Shown here: in pieces, positions 15,943 through 23,549 of the stretch
How positions within the stretch are numbered: position 1 is the first letter of the stretch
How the letters are laid out: every line of letters starts with the position of its first letter
Origin: Pseudomaricurvus sp965656525
GTDB taxonomy: Bacteria > Pseudomonadota > Gammaproteobacteria > Pseudomonadales > Cellvibrionaceae
DNA: 64,000 nt
Assembly: GCA_965656525.1 (NCBI GenBank)
Contig: CBFHKY010000005.1
Coordinates: 1-64,000 of the forward strand
Direction of reading: 5' to 3'
Made by a program: the position numbers and the translations under genes
The notes under the pieces: model-generated
Seen by the model: only the letters and a program-made list of their open reading frames with translations
Told to the model about the DNA's origin: nothing
The model's database searches: none

Positions 15943-16689
15943 ATGCACAAAGCTCTTATTACTCTGCTATTACTGTTTGTATTTTCATGTGTCGAAGCAA
16001 AAGAATGTGTTGTTCTACTTCACGGGCTGGCTCGTAGTGATGGCAGTATGTCGGTTTTAGCGGAACAGCTCAGTTCAGCGGGCTATCTAGTAATCAACCA
16101 ACCGTATGCTTCGCGCAGTAAAAAAATAGAAGAACTTAGTCTTACCACCCTTCCAACAGCGATAGCGTCCTGTGGCCAATCGCCAAGTGTACATTTTGTA
16201 TCGCATTCTATGGGTGGCATACTGATACGATATTACCTGTCTAAAAACACCATCCAAAACTTGGGGCGTGTTGTCATGCTCGGGCCACCCAATAAAGGCA
16301 GCGAGGTGGTAGATAAACTAGGCAGCTTCCCTGGGTTTCAATTTATAAATGGCCCGGCTGGTATGCAATTAGGTACAGGCTCAGCCAGCGTACCAAATAC
16401 TATTGGCCCTGTAGATTTCAATTTAGGCATAATCGCAGGCACTAAGAGTATAAATTTCATTTTATCGACTCAGATCCCTGGTACCGATGACGGCAAAGTA
16501 TCGGTTGAAAATACAAAGATCGAAGGAATGAACGACCACATCATAATGCCGGTTACCCACACTTTTATGATGCGAAATTCAGATGTGATTCATCAAGTGC
16601 TTCACTATTTAGACTATGGTTATTTTCTAACACCTACACAACCCAATGAAATTCCAGCATTAGGAGCCAATCATGAAGCCCAAAATTAG
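15943..16689 (+). CDS. secreted alpha/beta-hydrolase (lipase/esterase)
   Basis: 248 residues from ATG 15943 (a TTG further upstream is unlikely). Signal sequence (MHKALITLLLLFVFSCVEA). The hydrolase fold shows the oxyanion strand VVLLHGLARSDGSM, the nucleophile elbow FVSHSMGGILIRYYL, an acid region (PGTDDGKVSVENT) and a late histidine (VTHTFMM). Resembles the triacylglycerol-lipase/PGAP1-like group that acts in the periplasm or outside. Its end overlaps the next gene by 17 bp. Confidence 0.82.
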   Translation: MHKALITLLLLFVFSCVEAKECVVLLHGLARSDGSMSVLAEQLSSAGYLVINQPYASRSKKIEELSLTTLPTAIASCGQSPSVHFVSHSMGGILIRYYLSKNTIQNLGRVVMLGPPNKGSEVVDKLGSFPGFQFINGPAGMQLGTGSASVPNTIGPVDFNLGIIAGTKSINFILSTQIPGTDDGKVSVENTKIEGMNDHIIMPVTHTFMMRNSDVIHQVLHYLDYGYFLTPTQPNEIPALGANHEAQN

Positions 16690-17077
16690 CATAATCACAC
16701 TTGGTGTGGACGATCTAGAAAGAGCGACACGCTTCTACGCCAAAGGCCTCGGGCTGCCTAAGTACGAATTTGAGGGCGGTGATATCTCTTTTTTCAGCCT
16801 AGAAGGAACCTGGTTAGCACTTTACCCTCGCGCGGAACTGGCTAAGGACATCGGTTTACCACCACCCACTCAAACAGGCTTTTCTGGTATGACGTTAGCG
16901 CACAATGTAGCCAGCAAACCAGAAGTTGATGTCATTTTAAATCAGGCTGTAGCCGCTGGAGCAACGTTGGTTAAAGCCGCCACAGAAGCCTTTTGGGGTG
17001 GCTATTCTGGGTACTTTCGAGACCCTGAAGGTCATTACTGGGAAGTCGCTTACAACCCTTACCAAGATCTGACGTAA
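16673..17077 (+). CDS. VOC family protein
   Basis: 134 residues with two beta-alpha-beta-beta-beta units: SIITLGVDDLERATRFYAKG, and a C-terminal GGYSGYFRDPEGHYWEVAYNP carrying the terminal metal-ligand glutamate. Starts inside the preceding lipase gene with its own AGGAG ribosome-binding site. Probable glyoxalase/dioxygenase-like enzyme of unknown substrate. Confidence 0.85.
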   Translation: MKPKISIITLGVDDLERATRFYAKGLGLPKYEFEGGDISFFSLEGTWLALYPRAELAKDIGLPPPTQTGFSGMTLAHNVASKPEVDVILNQAVAAGATLVKAATEAFWGGYSGYFRDPEGHYWEVAYNPYQDLT

Positions 17078-17185
17078 TAACGGGTTTACCAGCACACTCT
17101 ACTCTAACGATGCTTTCAACTGCGATAACATATCGACAAGATTGCCTATACTGACAGCCGCTAACGTCAATAACTGAGAACCATC

Positions 17186-17740
17186 ATGAAGCACCCTAGT
17201 CATCAAGTATTGATCAAATTTGTAGTGTTGCTGTTAATTTTAGTGTCTTACTTTTCGTACCTGACCTATCAATACGACTTATTAACAGGGGGGATTGCTT
17301 CTCTAATCACTTGGTCTTTCTTTGTGCTGTGCACGCCTGTCGCCGATGCCGGTTTTTTGCTCGACTTTCCGATTAGAGTGTTATTTGGCATTCGTATGAT
17401 ATGGTCGGAAATCGTCGTTTGGGCCATTGCGATTGCCATTAATGTTTGTGCCTTAACGTATTTCAGCGAATTTTATGACGTAACTCTTGTCACACAGACC
17501 ATGAAAGTGATTTTAACCAATCCGTCACCGTACGGGTTGGTTATTGTGCTGTCGGGGGTTGGAACGTTCCTCTCTATACGATTCGGCGATGAGTTGATGG
17601 ACGTGCTGCACCATAAAGATCGGCTCTATTACCTGCGACACCACTTTAAACATGAAATAACGCTGTTTATCTTTTTCCTGTTTGTGATTTTTGGCTACTA
17701 CGAAATCATGTCGACCTTGGGAATCACCGTTGATGCATAA
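17186..17740 (+). CDS. conserved integral membrane protein
   Basis: 184 residues with about five transmembrane helices (near 10-27, 36-50, 71-92, 113-128 and 154-174). It has charged turns (PVADAGFLLDFPIR; LYYLRHHFKHE) but no family I can name. Ends 30 nt before the SIMPL gene, probably one operon. Function unknown. Confidence 0.7.
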   Translation: MKHPSHQVLIKFVVLLLILVSYFSYLTYQYDLLTGGIASLITWSFFVLCTPVADAGFLLDFPIRVLFGIRMIWSEIVVWAIAIAINVCALTYFSEFYDVTLVTQTMKVILTNPSPYGLVIVLSGVGTFLSIRFGDELMDVLHHKDRLYYLRHHFKHEITLFIFFLFVIFGYYEIMSTLGITVDA

Positions 17741-17770
17741 TCAAACAAACGTCAATCAAAGGAGCATAAC

Positions 17771-18490
17771 GTGGCAAGACTCAGCAATTTAGGGGCGTTC
17801 ATACTAGGCGTTTTTATATTTATTGGCTTATCGTCTCTCGGCTATTTATTGGCGGGCGCGGCCATCGATGTGAAACAGTATGAGCGGAGCGTGACGGTAA
17901 AAGGATTGTCTGAGCGCGAGCAAAATGCCGACATTGTTATTTGGCCGATACAATTTACAGCAGCTGGCAACGATCTTGAATCGCTCTATAACGACATCGA
18001 GCAGAACACCTCAAAAATTAAAGCCTTCATCATTAAACAGGGTATTGCGCCTGAAGAAGTGACGTTTTCAGCCCCGGCAATTACGGATAAATCCGCCCAA
18101 CAATACGGAAACAATGACAAGGCGGCGTTTCGTTACACGGCGATCCAAACAGTGACGGTTTATTCCAAAAATATCCAAGCGGTTCGTTCAGTTAAGGGCA
18201 AGCTTTCTGAGCTCGGCAAACAGGGAATCGTTTTTACTGGCGGCAATTATCAAGCACAAACGGAATACACCTTTACGCGCTTGAATGAGATCAAGCCTCA
18301 GATGATTGAAGAAGCGACAAGAAAAGCCCGAGAGGTCGCCGAAAAGTTCGCCTCGGATTCACAGAGTAAACTGGGGAAAATAAAGCGAGCCTCTCAAGGG
18401 CAGTTCAGTATTTCTGACCGAGACAAAAATAACCCGCACATTAAAAAGATCCGTGTGGTTACCACAGTCGAATATTATTTGTCTGATTAA
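17771..18490 (+). CDS. SIMPL (DUF541) domain protein
   Basis: 239 residues, GTG start with AAAGGAG ribosome-binding site. An N-terminal signal anchor (LGAFILGVFIFIGLSSLGYLL) is followed by a periplasmic SIMPL domain: RSVTVKGLSEREQNADIVIW, QTVTVYSKNIQAVRSVKGKL, ATRKAREVAEKFASDS, VTTVEYYLSD. SIMPL proteins are periplasmic or outer-membrane-associated, some linked to oxidative stress; the exact role is unknown. Probably co-transcribed with the membrane protein upstream. Confidence 0.85.
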   Translation: MARLSNLGAFILGVFIFIGLSSLGYLLAGAAIDVKQYERSVTVKGLSEREQNADIVIWPIQFTAAGNDLESLYNDIEQNTSKIKAFIIKQGIAPEEVTFSAPAITDKSAQQYGNNDKAAFRYTAIQTVTVYSKNIQAVRSVKGKLSELGKQGIVFTGGNYQAQTEYTFTRLNEIKPQMIEEATRKAREVAEKFASDSQSKLGKIKRASQGQFSISDRDKNNPHIKKIRVVTTVEYYLSD

Positions 18491-18625
18491 AACGCATCGA
18501 CTTCGCGAGCGAATAAGCATGCAGCGGTAAGCTCTGAGTTGAACGCATCACCACAAGCAAACGTATAGCTTGTACTGTAAGTACCTTACAGTACTCTATT
18601 GAACGCTGAGCCCTATTGAATCGCT

Positions 18626-18841
18626 ATGAACAAGATTAACCCCAAGAAGTTACTCAACAGCAAATGGACGGCAGTCACGCCGACCCATAAAGAAAAACAT
18701 TTTATTGTGACTGAAATGGAGTTCGATGAAGAAGGCGTTGTTTTGTCTTGCTGTATTGAAGCGGTGATGTCCAGACGTACCATTCCCATTCATTGGCCCG
18801 ATTTAAAGGATAACAACCTCTGGCTGCAGGGCTGGAAATAA
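18626..18841 (+). CDS. TIGR02450 family Trp-rich small protein
   Basis: 71 residues. Strong match to the Trp-rich family: NPKKLLNSKWTAVTP, KEKHFIVTEMEFDEEGVV, and the C-terminal NNLWLQGWK. Function unknown; found in many marine gammaproteobacteria. A hairpin overlaps its stop codon. Confidence 0.88.
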   Translation: MNKINPKKLLNSKWTAVTPTHKEKHFIVTEMEFDEEGVVLSCCIEAVMSRRTIPIHWPDLKDNNLWLQGWK

Positions 18842-18872
18842 CCACAGCGCCGCTTGGACAGCCTGTGGTTAT
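18838..18872. terminator. hairpin between convergent genes
   Basis: 10-bp perfect stem ATAACCACAG (18838-18847) / CTGTGGTTAT (18863-18872), 15-nt loop, overlapping the TAA of the Trp-rich gene and facing the end of the minus-strand glutamate-synthase-like gene. Lacks a T tract. Confidence 0.6.
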
Positions 18873-18904
18873 CAGTAATGGGGTGGTTTGGCGGCCGATG
18901 TAAG

Positions 18905-20569
18905 TTAGCCCCGCAGCGGCTCAAAACCGGCGTAATGTACACCCGATAGATACGCCATCTCGCGGTGCCAGGTAGCCAAGTCAGAAACGCTGAATTGATT
19001 AAGCGACTCGTGACCACAGGCGCGAGCCATAACTTGCATCAGTTCGGTTGATGCCCCTAAAAACGATTGCAGCTTTTTGGCGGATTGATCCACGTCTAGC
19101 CGTTTTCTGAGGGACTCTTTCTGGGTGGCAACCCCTGAAGGGCAGTTATTGCTGTGACATATGCGTGCGCCTACACAGCCAATGGCTTGAATCGCACTGT
19201 TGGCGATGGCCACACCATCAGCTCCCAATGCCAACGCTTTCACAAAATCAACCGGTACTCGCAGCCCCCCAGTGACAATCAGGGTGACTCTGCCGGTGGC
19301 TCCCTGTTCGTCTAGATAGCGACGGGCACGCGCCAGTGCTGGAATCGTGGGCACGCTGATGTGATCACGAAACATGGAAGGTGCCGCGCCGGTACCGCCA
19401 CCGCGTCCATCGAGGATGATGTAATCTGCCGTAGCATCGAGCGCAAACTGCAGATCTTGTTCAATATGATTGGCGCTGAGTTTAAAGCCGATAGGAATGC
19501 CGCTANNNNNNNNNNNNNNNNNNNNNNNNNNNNNNNNNNNNNNNNNNNNNNNNNNNNNNNNNNNNNNNNNNNNNNNNNNNNNNNNNNNNNNNNNNNNNNN
19601 NNNAGTGAGCTCTCTCACGTGATCGGCAAAGCGCTTGTAGTCGTCCACTGTGCTAAGGTCTTTAAATGTTGCCGGCGACAACGCGGCTTCCCCTTCTGGA
19701 ACCCCTCTTACCTCGGCAATCTTGCGGGTGTTTTTGCTGGCGGGCAAATGCCCACCGGTACCAGTTTTGGCCCCTTGGCCACCCTTAAAGTGAAACGCCT
19801 GAACCTTAGCCAGCTGTGATTCGCTGTAGCCAAACTGTCCACTTGCGAACTCATAAAAATAGCGTGAGTTGGCTGCTTGCTCTTCGGGCAGCATGCCGCC
19901 TTCCCCCGAACAGATACCGGTACCGGCCAGTTCGGCACCCTTGGCTAAAGCCACCTTCGCCTCTTGCGAGAGCGCACCAAAACTCATGTCGGAAACCAGT
20001 AAGGGCGTATCCAATGTCAGTGGCTTATCGGCCTGTGGGCCAACCACCAGTTGTGTCGCTACTGGATGATTTTCCAACAAGGGCTGACGTGCCATTTGCG
20101 CCACCATAATCTGCAGATCATCCCAATGTGGCAGTTCGTGACGTGGCACACCCATCGCGGTTATGGGGCCGTGCTGGCCCATAGAATCCAAACCTTCGTT
20201 GGCCAGTTCATGAATAAACTCAACCGTGGGCTCCTCACTGGTGGCGATCACATCGGGAGCTTTTGAGCCATCAGATTCCTCCGAATTGCTTGATTCTACA
20301 CCTGGTCCCTCTTCACCTACTTGCTCTTGCTCAAACTGTTGATGAGTCCCATCGCAGTAAGGGCGATCTTGACTGTGCTTGCAGATGCATAGCAGTGCTT
20401 TGCCATCTTCTTCCGCGGTAAAAGATTTAGGGGTGAAATCGCTGCCTTCGTGGGAACCGTCACAAAACGGCTGATCACTGGAGCGTCCACACATGCAATA
20501 AAGGTACTCTTCACCTTTTGTTAAAGACACTTCGGCGGGCTTGTTGTCAGCGATGATTGGGTTGCTCAT
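18905..20569 (-). CDS. FMN-binding glutamate synthase-family protein with N-terminal tandem CDGSH domains
   Basis: 554 codons as read, including a gap. Residues 22-40 and 58-76 form two CDGSH iron-sulfur modules (CMCGRSSDQPFCDGSH: C25, C27, C36, H40; CICKHSQDRPYCDGTH: C61, C63, C72, H76). A ~50-residue acidic linker leads to the GltB-type FMN barrel: LLVSDMSFGALSQEAKVALA, GEGGMLPEEQ, FHFKGGQGAKTGTGGHLP, IPIGFKLSANHIEQD, ILDGRGGGTGAAP, and a 3Fe-4S site CVGARICHSNNCPSG. No glutamine amidotransferase domain, so it is not a classical GltB. It may be an Fe-S/FMN oxidoreductase fed by the CDGSH clusters (inference). Ribosome-binding site AAGGA. The N run 19506-19603 falls between HVRELT and SGIPIG. 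Confidence 0.85.
   Translation of the reverse strand: MSNPIIADNKPAEVSLTKGEEYLYCMCGRSSDQPFCDGSHEGSDFTPKSFTAEEDGKALLCICKHSQDRPYCDGTHQQFEQEQVGEEGPGVESSNSEESDGSKAPDVIATSEEPTVEFIHELANEGLDSMGQHGPITAMGVPRHELPHWDDLQIMVAQMARQPLLENHPVATQLVVGPQADKPLTLDTPLLVSDMSFGALSQEAKVALAKGAELAGTGICSGEGGMLPEEQAANSRYFYEFASGQFGYSESQLAKVQAFHFKGGQGAKTGTGGHLPASKNTRKIAEVRGVPEGEAALSPATFKDLSTVDDYKRFADHVRELTXXXXXXXXXXXXXXXXXXXXXXXXXXXXXXXXXSGIPIGFKLSANHIEQDLQFALDATADYIILDGRGGGTGAAPSMFRDHISVPTIPALARARRYLDEQGATGRVTLIVTGGLRVPVDFVKALALGADGVAIANSAIQAIGCVGARICHSNNCPSGVATQKESLRKRLDVDQSAKKLQSFLGASTELMQVMARACGHESLNQFSVSDLATWHREMAYLSGVHYAGFEPLRG
19506..19603. other. assembly gap (98 N)
   Basis: 98 N inside the glutamate-synthase-like gene, the same length as the gap at 9739. 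In relatives as I recall them the protein runs almost directly from VRE-x-T into G-G-I-P-I-G-F-K-L-S-A, so the true missing length is probably near zero. Confidence 0.9.
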
Positions 20570-20783
20570 GATGCATTCCTTTTGCCGGCTGAAAGTTCAA
20601 ACGTTGTCATAACCATACTTTTGCTACGGCAAAAAACCAATATCAGATCTATTTTCACTTCGTGAATACCACAGGGCTTCTGTTACGGAGTCAGCCTGAA
20701 GGTTTCACACCCTTTGCGTAAATTGCGTAAAGTGCCTGAAACTGAAAGAATCCACCCCAGATCCAACACATTCAGGTGCTTTT

Positions 20784-21338
20784 ATGATCACAACATCCTC
20801 CCGAGTTGTCTTTTCCGCTTTGCTCTTAGTCGTGCTCAGCGGGTGTCTGGGCATGCCAGAAAAAGTCACCCCAGTGAAAGACTTTGACATCACCCGCTAC
20901 CTAGGGAAATGGCACGAAATTGCACGGCTAGACCATTCTTTTGAGCGAGGGCTGGAGCGTGTAAGCGCGGAATATTCGCTGCGTGAAGATGGTGGTGTAA
21001 ACGTGATCAACCGCGGTTATTCCACCGAAGACCAACGCTGGCAAGAAGCACAAGGCAAAGCCTATTTTGTCGAAGAGGAAACCACCGGCTATCTAAAGGT
21101 ATCTTTCTTTGGCCCTTTTTACGGCTCTTATGTGGTGTTTGAGTTGGACCACGAAGGTTATGAATACGCTTTTGTTTCTGGGCCGGACACCTCATACCTG
21201 TGGCTGCTGGCACGAGAACCACAGGTTAGCGAAGCGGTCAAAACTTTGTTCAAAAGCCGAACCCAAGCACTGGGGTTTGAAGCTGACGCGTTAATCTGGG
21301 TCGACCAAAGCAAAAGCCCCACCGACCCAGCCTCTTGA
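20784..21338 (+). CDS. blc: outer-membrane lipocalin lipoprotein
   Basis: 184 residues. Lipoprotein signal (VVFSALLLVVLSGCLG) followed by a bacterial lipocalin: DITRYLGKWHEIARLDHSFERGL (the G-x-W signature), VINRGYSTEDQRWQEAQGKAYF, LKVSFFGPFYGSYVVFELD, YLWLLAREPQVSE. Blc-type lipocalins bind lipids such as lysophospholipids and are induced by envelope stress. Ribosome-binding site AGGTG. It converges with the epimerase gene only 25 bp away. Confidence 0.92.
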   Translation: MITTSSRVVFSALLLVVLSGCLGMPEKVTPVKDFDITRYLGKWHEIARLDHSFERGLERVSAEYSLREDGGVNVINRGYSTEDQRWQEAQGKAYFVEEETTGYLKVSFFGPFYGSYVVFELDHEGYEYAFVSGPDTSYLWLLAREPQVSEAVKTLFKSRTQALGFEADALIWVDQSKSPTDPAS

Positions 21339-21363
21339 TCAGCAAGGGCGCGACTCATCAGAA

Positions 21364-22383
21364 TCAGGCGTCCGCTTTTTTATGATGCTGAAACCACTCG
21401 ACGGCATCCGCGACGGTTTCTTTCATCGGCCGCGGAGACCAACCAAGTTCGGTACGGGCTTTAGTGCTATCCAGCTCTTTGAAGCAGTTTGAGAGATACA
21501 CGGCATCGGTGCTGATGATGTAGTCTTTTTTGCCGGTTAACTTGTAATAGGTTTCGACAACACCAGCAATGATGTAGGCCACCCACTGTGGCACGATTTT
21601 TAAGGGCTTTTGACCGGCCAAATCGGTGGCCATTTTAAAGAAATCTCGGTTGGCAATGTATTCATTAGCAATAATGTAACGCTCACCGGAGCGACCAAAG
21701 CGCTCAGCCAGTAAAGCGGCCTCTGCCGCATCACGAATGTCTACGGTAGGTTGACTCACATCCAGAGTGGCGTGCTCTTCGCCACAGGCTACTTTACCCA
21801 GCATACCGTTGTGCGGTGTGGGCTGAAAATCTTGTGGGCCGTAGGTATTGGCAATACACAGGGCCGATCCTTTCAGGCCCTTTTCATGGCAATAGCGTAA
21901 AAACTCAGCTTCTGCTTTGTAGCGTGCCTGAAAGTACGGTGAGGCTTTTTGCGCCCAGTTGAAATCGATATCTTCGGTGACTGGGCCGTCGGGGTTAAAA
22001 CCCAAAGTACCCATGGTGCTGGTAAAGATGAAATGATCCACCCCGCACGCCAAAGCTGCCTCCATGGTATTCACTAAACCGTCTACGTTATTGCGAAACA
22101 GCGGCTCTGGATCCGACAACCAAAAACGAGGGTCGAGTACGTTGTAAAAAATGCTGCTGCAACCTTCGATGGCCGATTGTAGCGTCTCTGGCTGCAGCAC
22201 ATCACCATAGAACAATTCCACATCTAGATTGGCAAAAGCTTTCGTATTACTGGTCCTACGAACCAGCACTCGAACCTTGCGGCCCTGAGCCACCAATAGC
22301 CGAGTCACGTGGCTGCCCATAAAACCACTCGCACCCGTGACTAAAACGGGTTTATCCATGAATACTGTGTTTTCGCTGTTCAT
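21364..22383 (-). CDS. NAD-dependent epimerase / dihydroflavonol-reductase-like protein
   Basis: 339 residues. Extended SDR: NAD motif VTGASGFMGSHVTRLL, RVLVRRTSN, FYGDVLQPETLQSAI, active-site STMG and YxxxK (YFQARYKAEAEFL), and the C-terminal SWSPRPM-like ELGWSPRPMKETVADAVEW. Reductase or epimerase on an unknown substrate. An in-frame GTG lies two codons upstream; ATG 22383 is preferred for AGG spacing. Divergent from a LysR gene 158 bp away, suggesting that regulator controls it. Confidence 0.85.
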   Translation of the reverse strand: MNSENTVFMDKPVLVTGASGFMGSHVTRLLVAQGRKVRVLVRRTSNTKAFANLDVELFYGDVLQPETLQSAIEGCSSIFYNVLDPRFWLSDPEPLFRNNVDGLVNTMEAALACGVDHFIFTSTMGTLGFNPDGPVTEDIDFNWAQKASPYFQARYKAEAEFLRYCHEKGLKGSALCIANTYGPQDFQPTPHNGMLGKVACGEEHATLDVSQPTVDIRDAAEAALLAERFGRSGERYIIANEYIANRDFFKMATDLAGQKPLKIVPQWVAYIIAGVVETYYKLTGKKDYIISTDAVYLSNCFKELDSTKARTELGWSPRPMKETVADAVEWFQHHKKADA

Positions 22384-22456
22384 ATTCACCTACTGCACAC
22401 TCTTGCGGCTGTTTAGAAATGGGTTACTTGTCGGCCTACTCTAGCGAGGTTTAGCC

Positions 22457-22503
22457 ATCAGGAATACTAACAATAACCTTCATCACCTATAAAAAAACCT
22501 GAT
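22457..22503. promoter_or_regulatory. candidate operator between the epimerase and LysR genes
   Basis: Inverted repeat ATCAGG (22457-22462) and CCTGAT (22498-22503) in the 158-bp divergent intergenic region. LysR proteins bind partly dyadic sites in such regions, but this pair is short and could be chance. Confidence 0.3.
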
Positions 22504-22541
22504 AGCATATTGTACTCATATATAGCCGAGGGTCTAAGGCA

Positions 22542-23423
22542 TTGAAAGTAGATCTTAAAAAACTGAAGCAGCTTACGGTGGTGGCCAAAACGGGTAGTTT
22601 TTCAAAAGCAGCCGAGCTTTTGCATACGTCTCAACCGGCGTTAAGCCGTAACATTGGCCTTATTGAACAACAATTTAACGCGAAGCTGTTCGAACGCAGT
22701 GCTTCTGGCGTGTCCCTTACCACCGTCGGAGCCGCTATCGTCAAGGAGGCGCACGCACTGTTACGGCAAGCGCACGCCTTTACTCATAATGTTAACCTGT
22801 TCAGTCAGGGTGAATCCGGTCGCGTCGCTTTTGGTATGTGGCCTGTTATTAGCAGCTTAGTGCTGCCCGAGCTCAGCGCGTTCTTTATGCGTGAGCGCCC
22901 TAAAATCCATATGAATGCGACCGTAAAAGCTGCTAGTGAACTGCTACAAGATCTCTACGCTGGGCGTATTGAATGGTTATTGTGTGGCACCGGACATTTT
23001 GATTCACAGCCTGACTTGATCATAGAAGAAGTCGGTTTAATCCATGTCGGACTAGTGGTACGCGACGGTCACCCATTGATAAATCATCAAAACATCCAAC
23101 CTCACGATCTTTCGGAATTTCCCGTGTTATGTGGTGTCGAAATGTCGAGTTTGCCAAACCAGATGGCAGATAATGGCGTGTTTATCTCCGACAACTTTGA
23201 TGTTCTACGTTATACTACTTTGCATTCAGATGGGTACTGGATCACGCCACTAGAGCTCGTCAGTGAGGATCTTAAACAGCAGCGGCTGCACAAACTGGAT
23301 GTGATCGGCAGTGATAAACCGCTACAAATACCCATTGCGCTGGTGAGACTGGCAGGCTTTGAACTGTCGCCCATTGCGCAGGATATTACGGAATACACCA
23401 AAAAGTTTTTCACAAAAAATTAA
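22542..23423 (+). CDS. LysR-type transcriptional regulator
   Basis: 293 residues, TTG start. N-terminal winged helix (LKQLTVVAKTGSFSKAAELLHTSQPALSRNIGLIEQQFNAKLFER) characteristic of LysR, with a C-terminal effector domain (AFGMWPVISSLVLPELSAFF and on). Divergently placed with the epimerase gene, its most likely target. Effector unknown. Confidence 0.92.
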   Translation: MKVDLKKLKQLTVVAKTGSFSKAAELLHTSQPALSRNIGLIEQQFNAKLFERSASGVSLTTVGAAIVKEAHALLRQAHAFTHNVNLFSQGESGRVAFGMWPVISSLVLPELSAFFMRERPKIHMNATVKAASELLQDLYAGRIEWLLCGTGHFDSQPDLIIEEVGLIHVGLVVRDGHPLINHQNIQPHDLSEFPVLCGVEMSSLPNQMADNGVFISDNFDVLRYTTLHSDGYWITPLELVSEDLKQQRLHKLDVIGSDKPLQIPIALVRLAGFELSPIAQDITEYTKKFFTKN

Positions 23424-23549
23424 GTCTTTAGAAGTAACCTTTACTCAAGAAGTTGTCTGCTTCTGGGTACACGCCATATCGGAAACGTATGACGCAAAAA
23501 CTTCATTACCAATGAACAATTGAAACGGCACCAGCGAAACACGTTAAAA

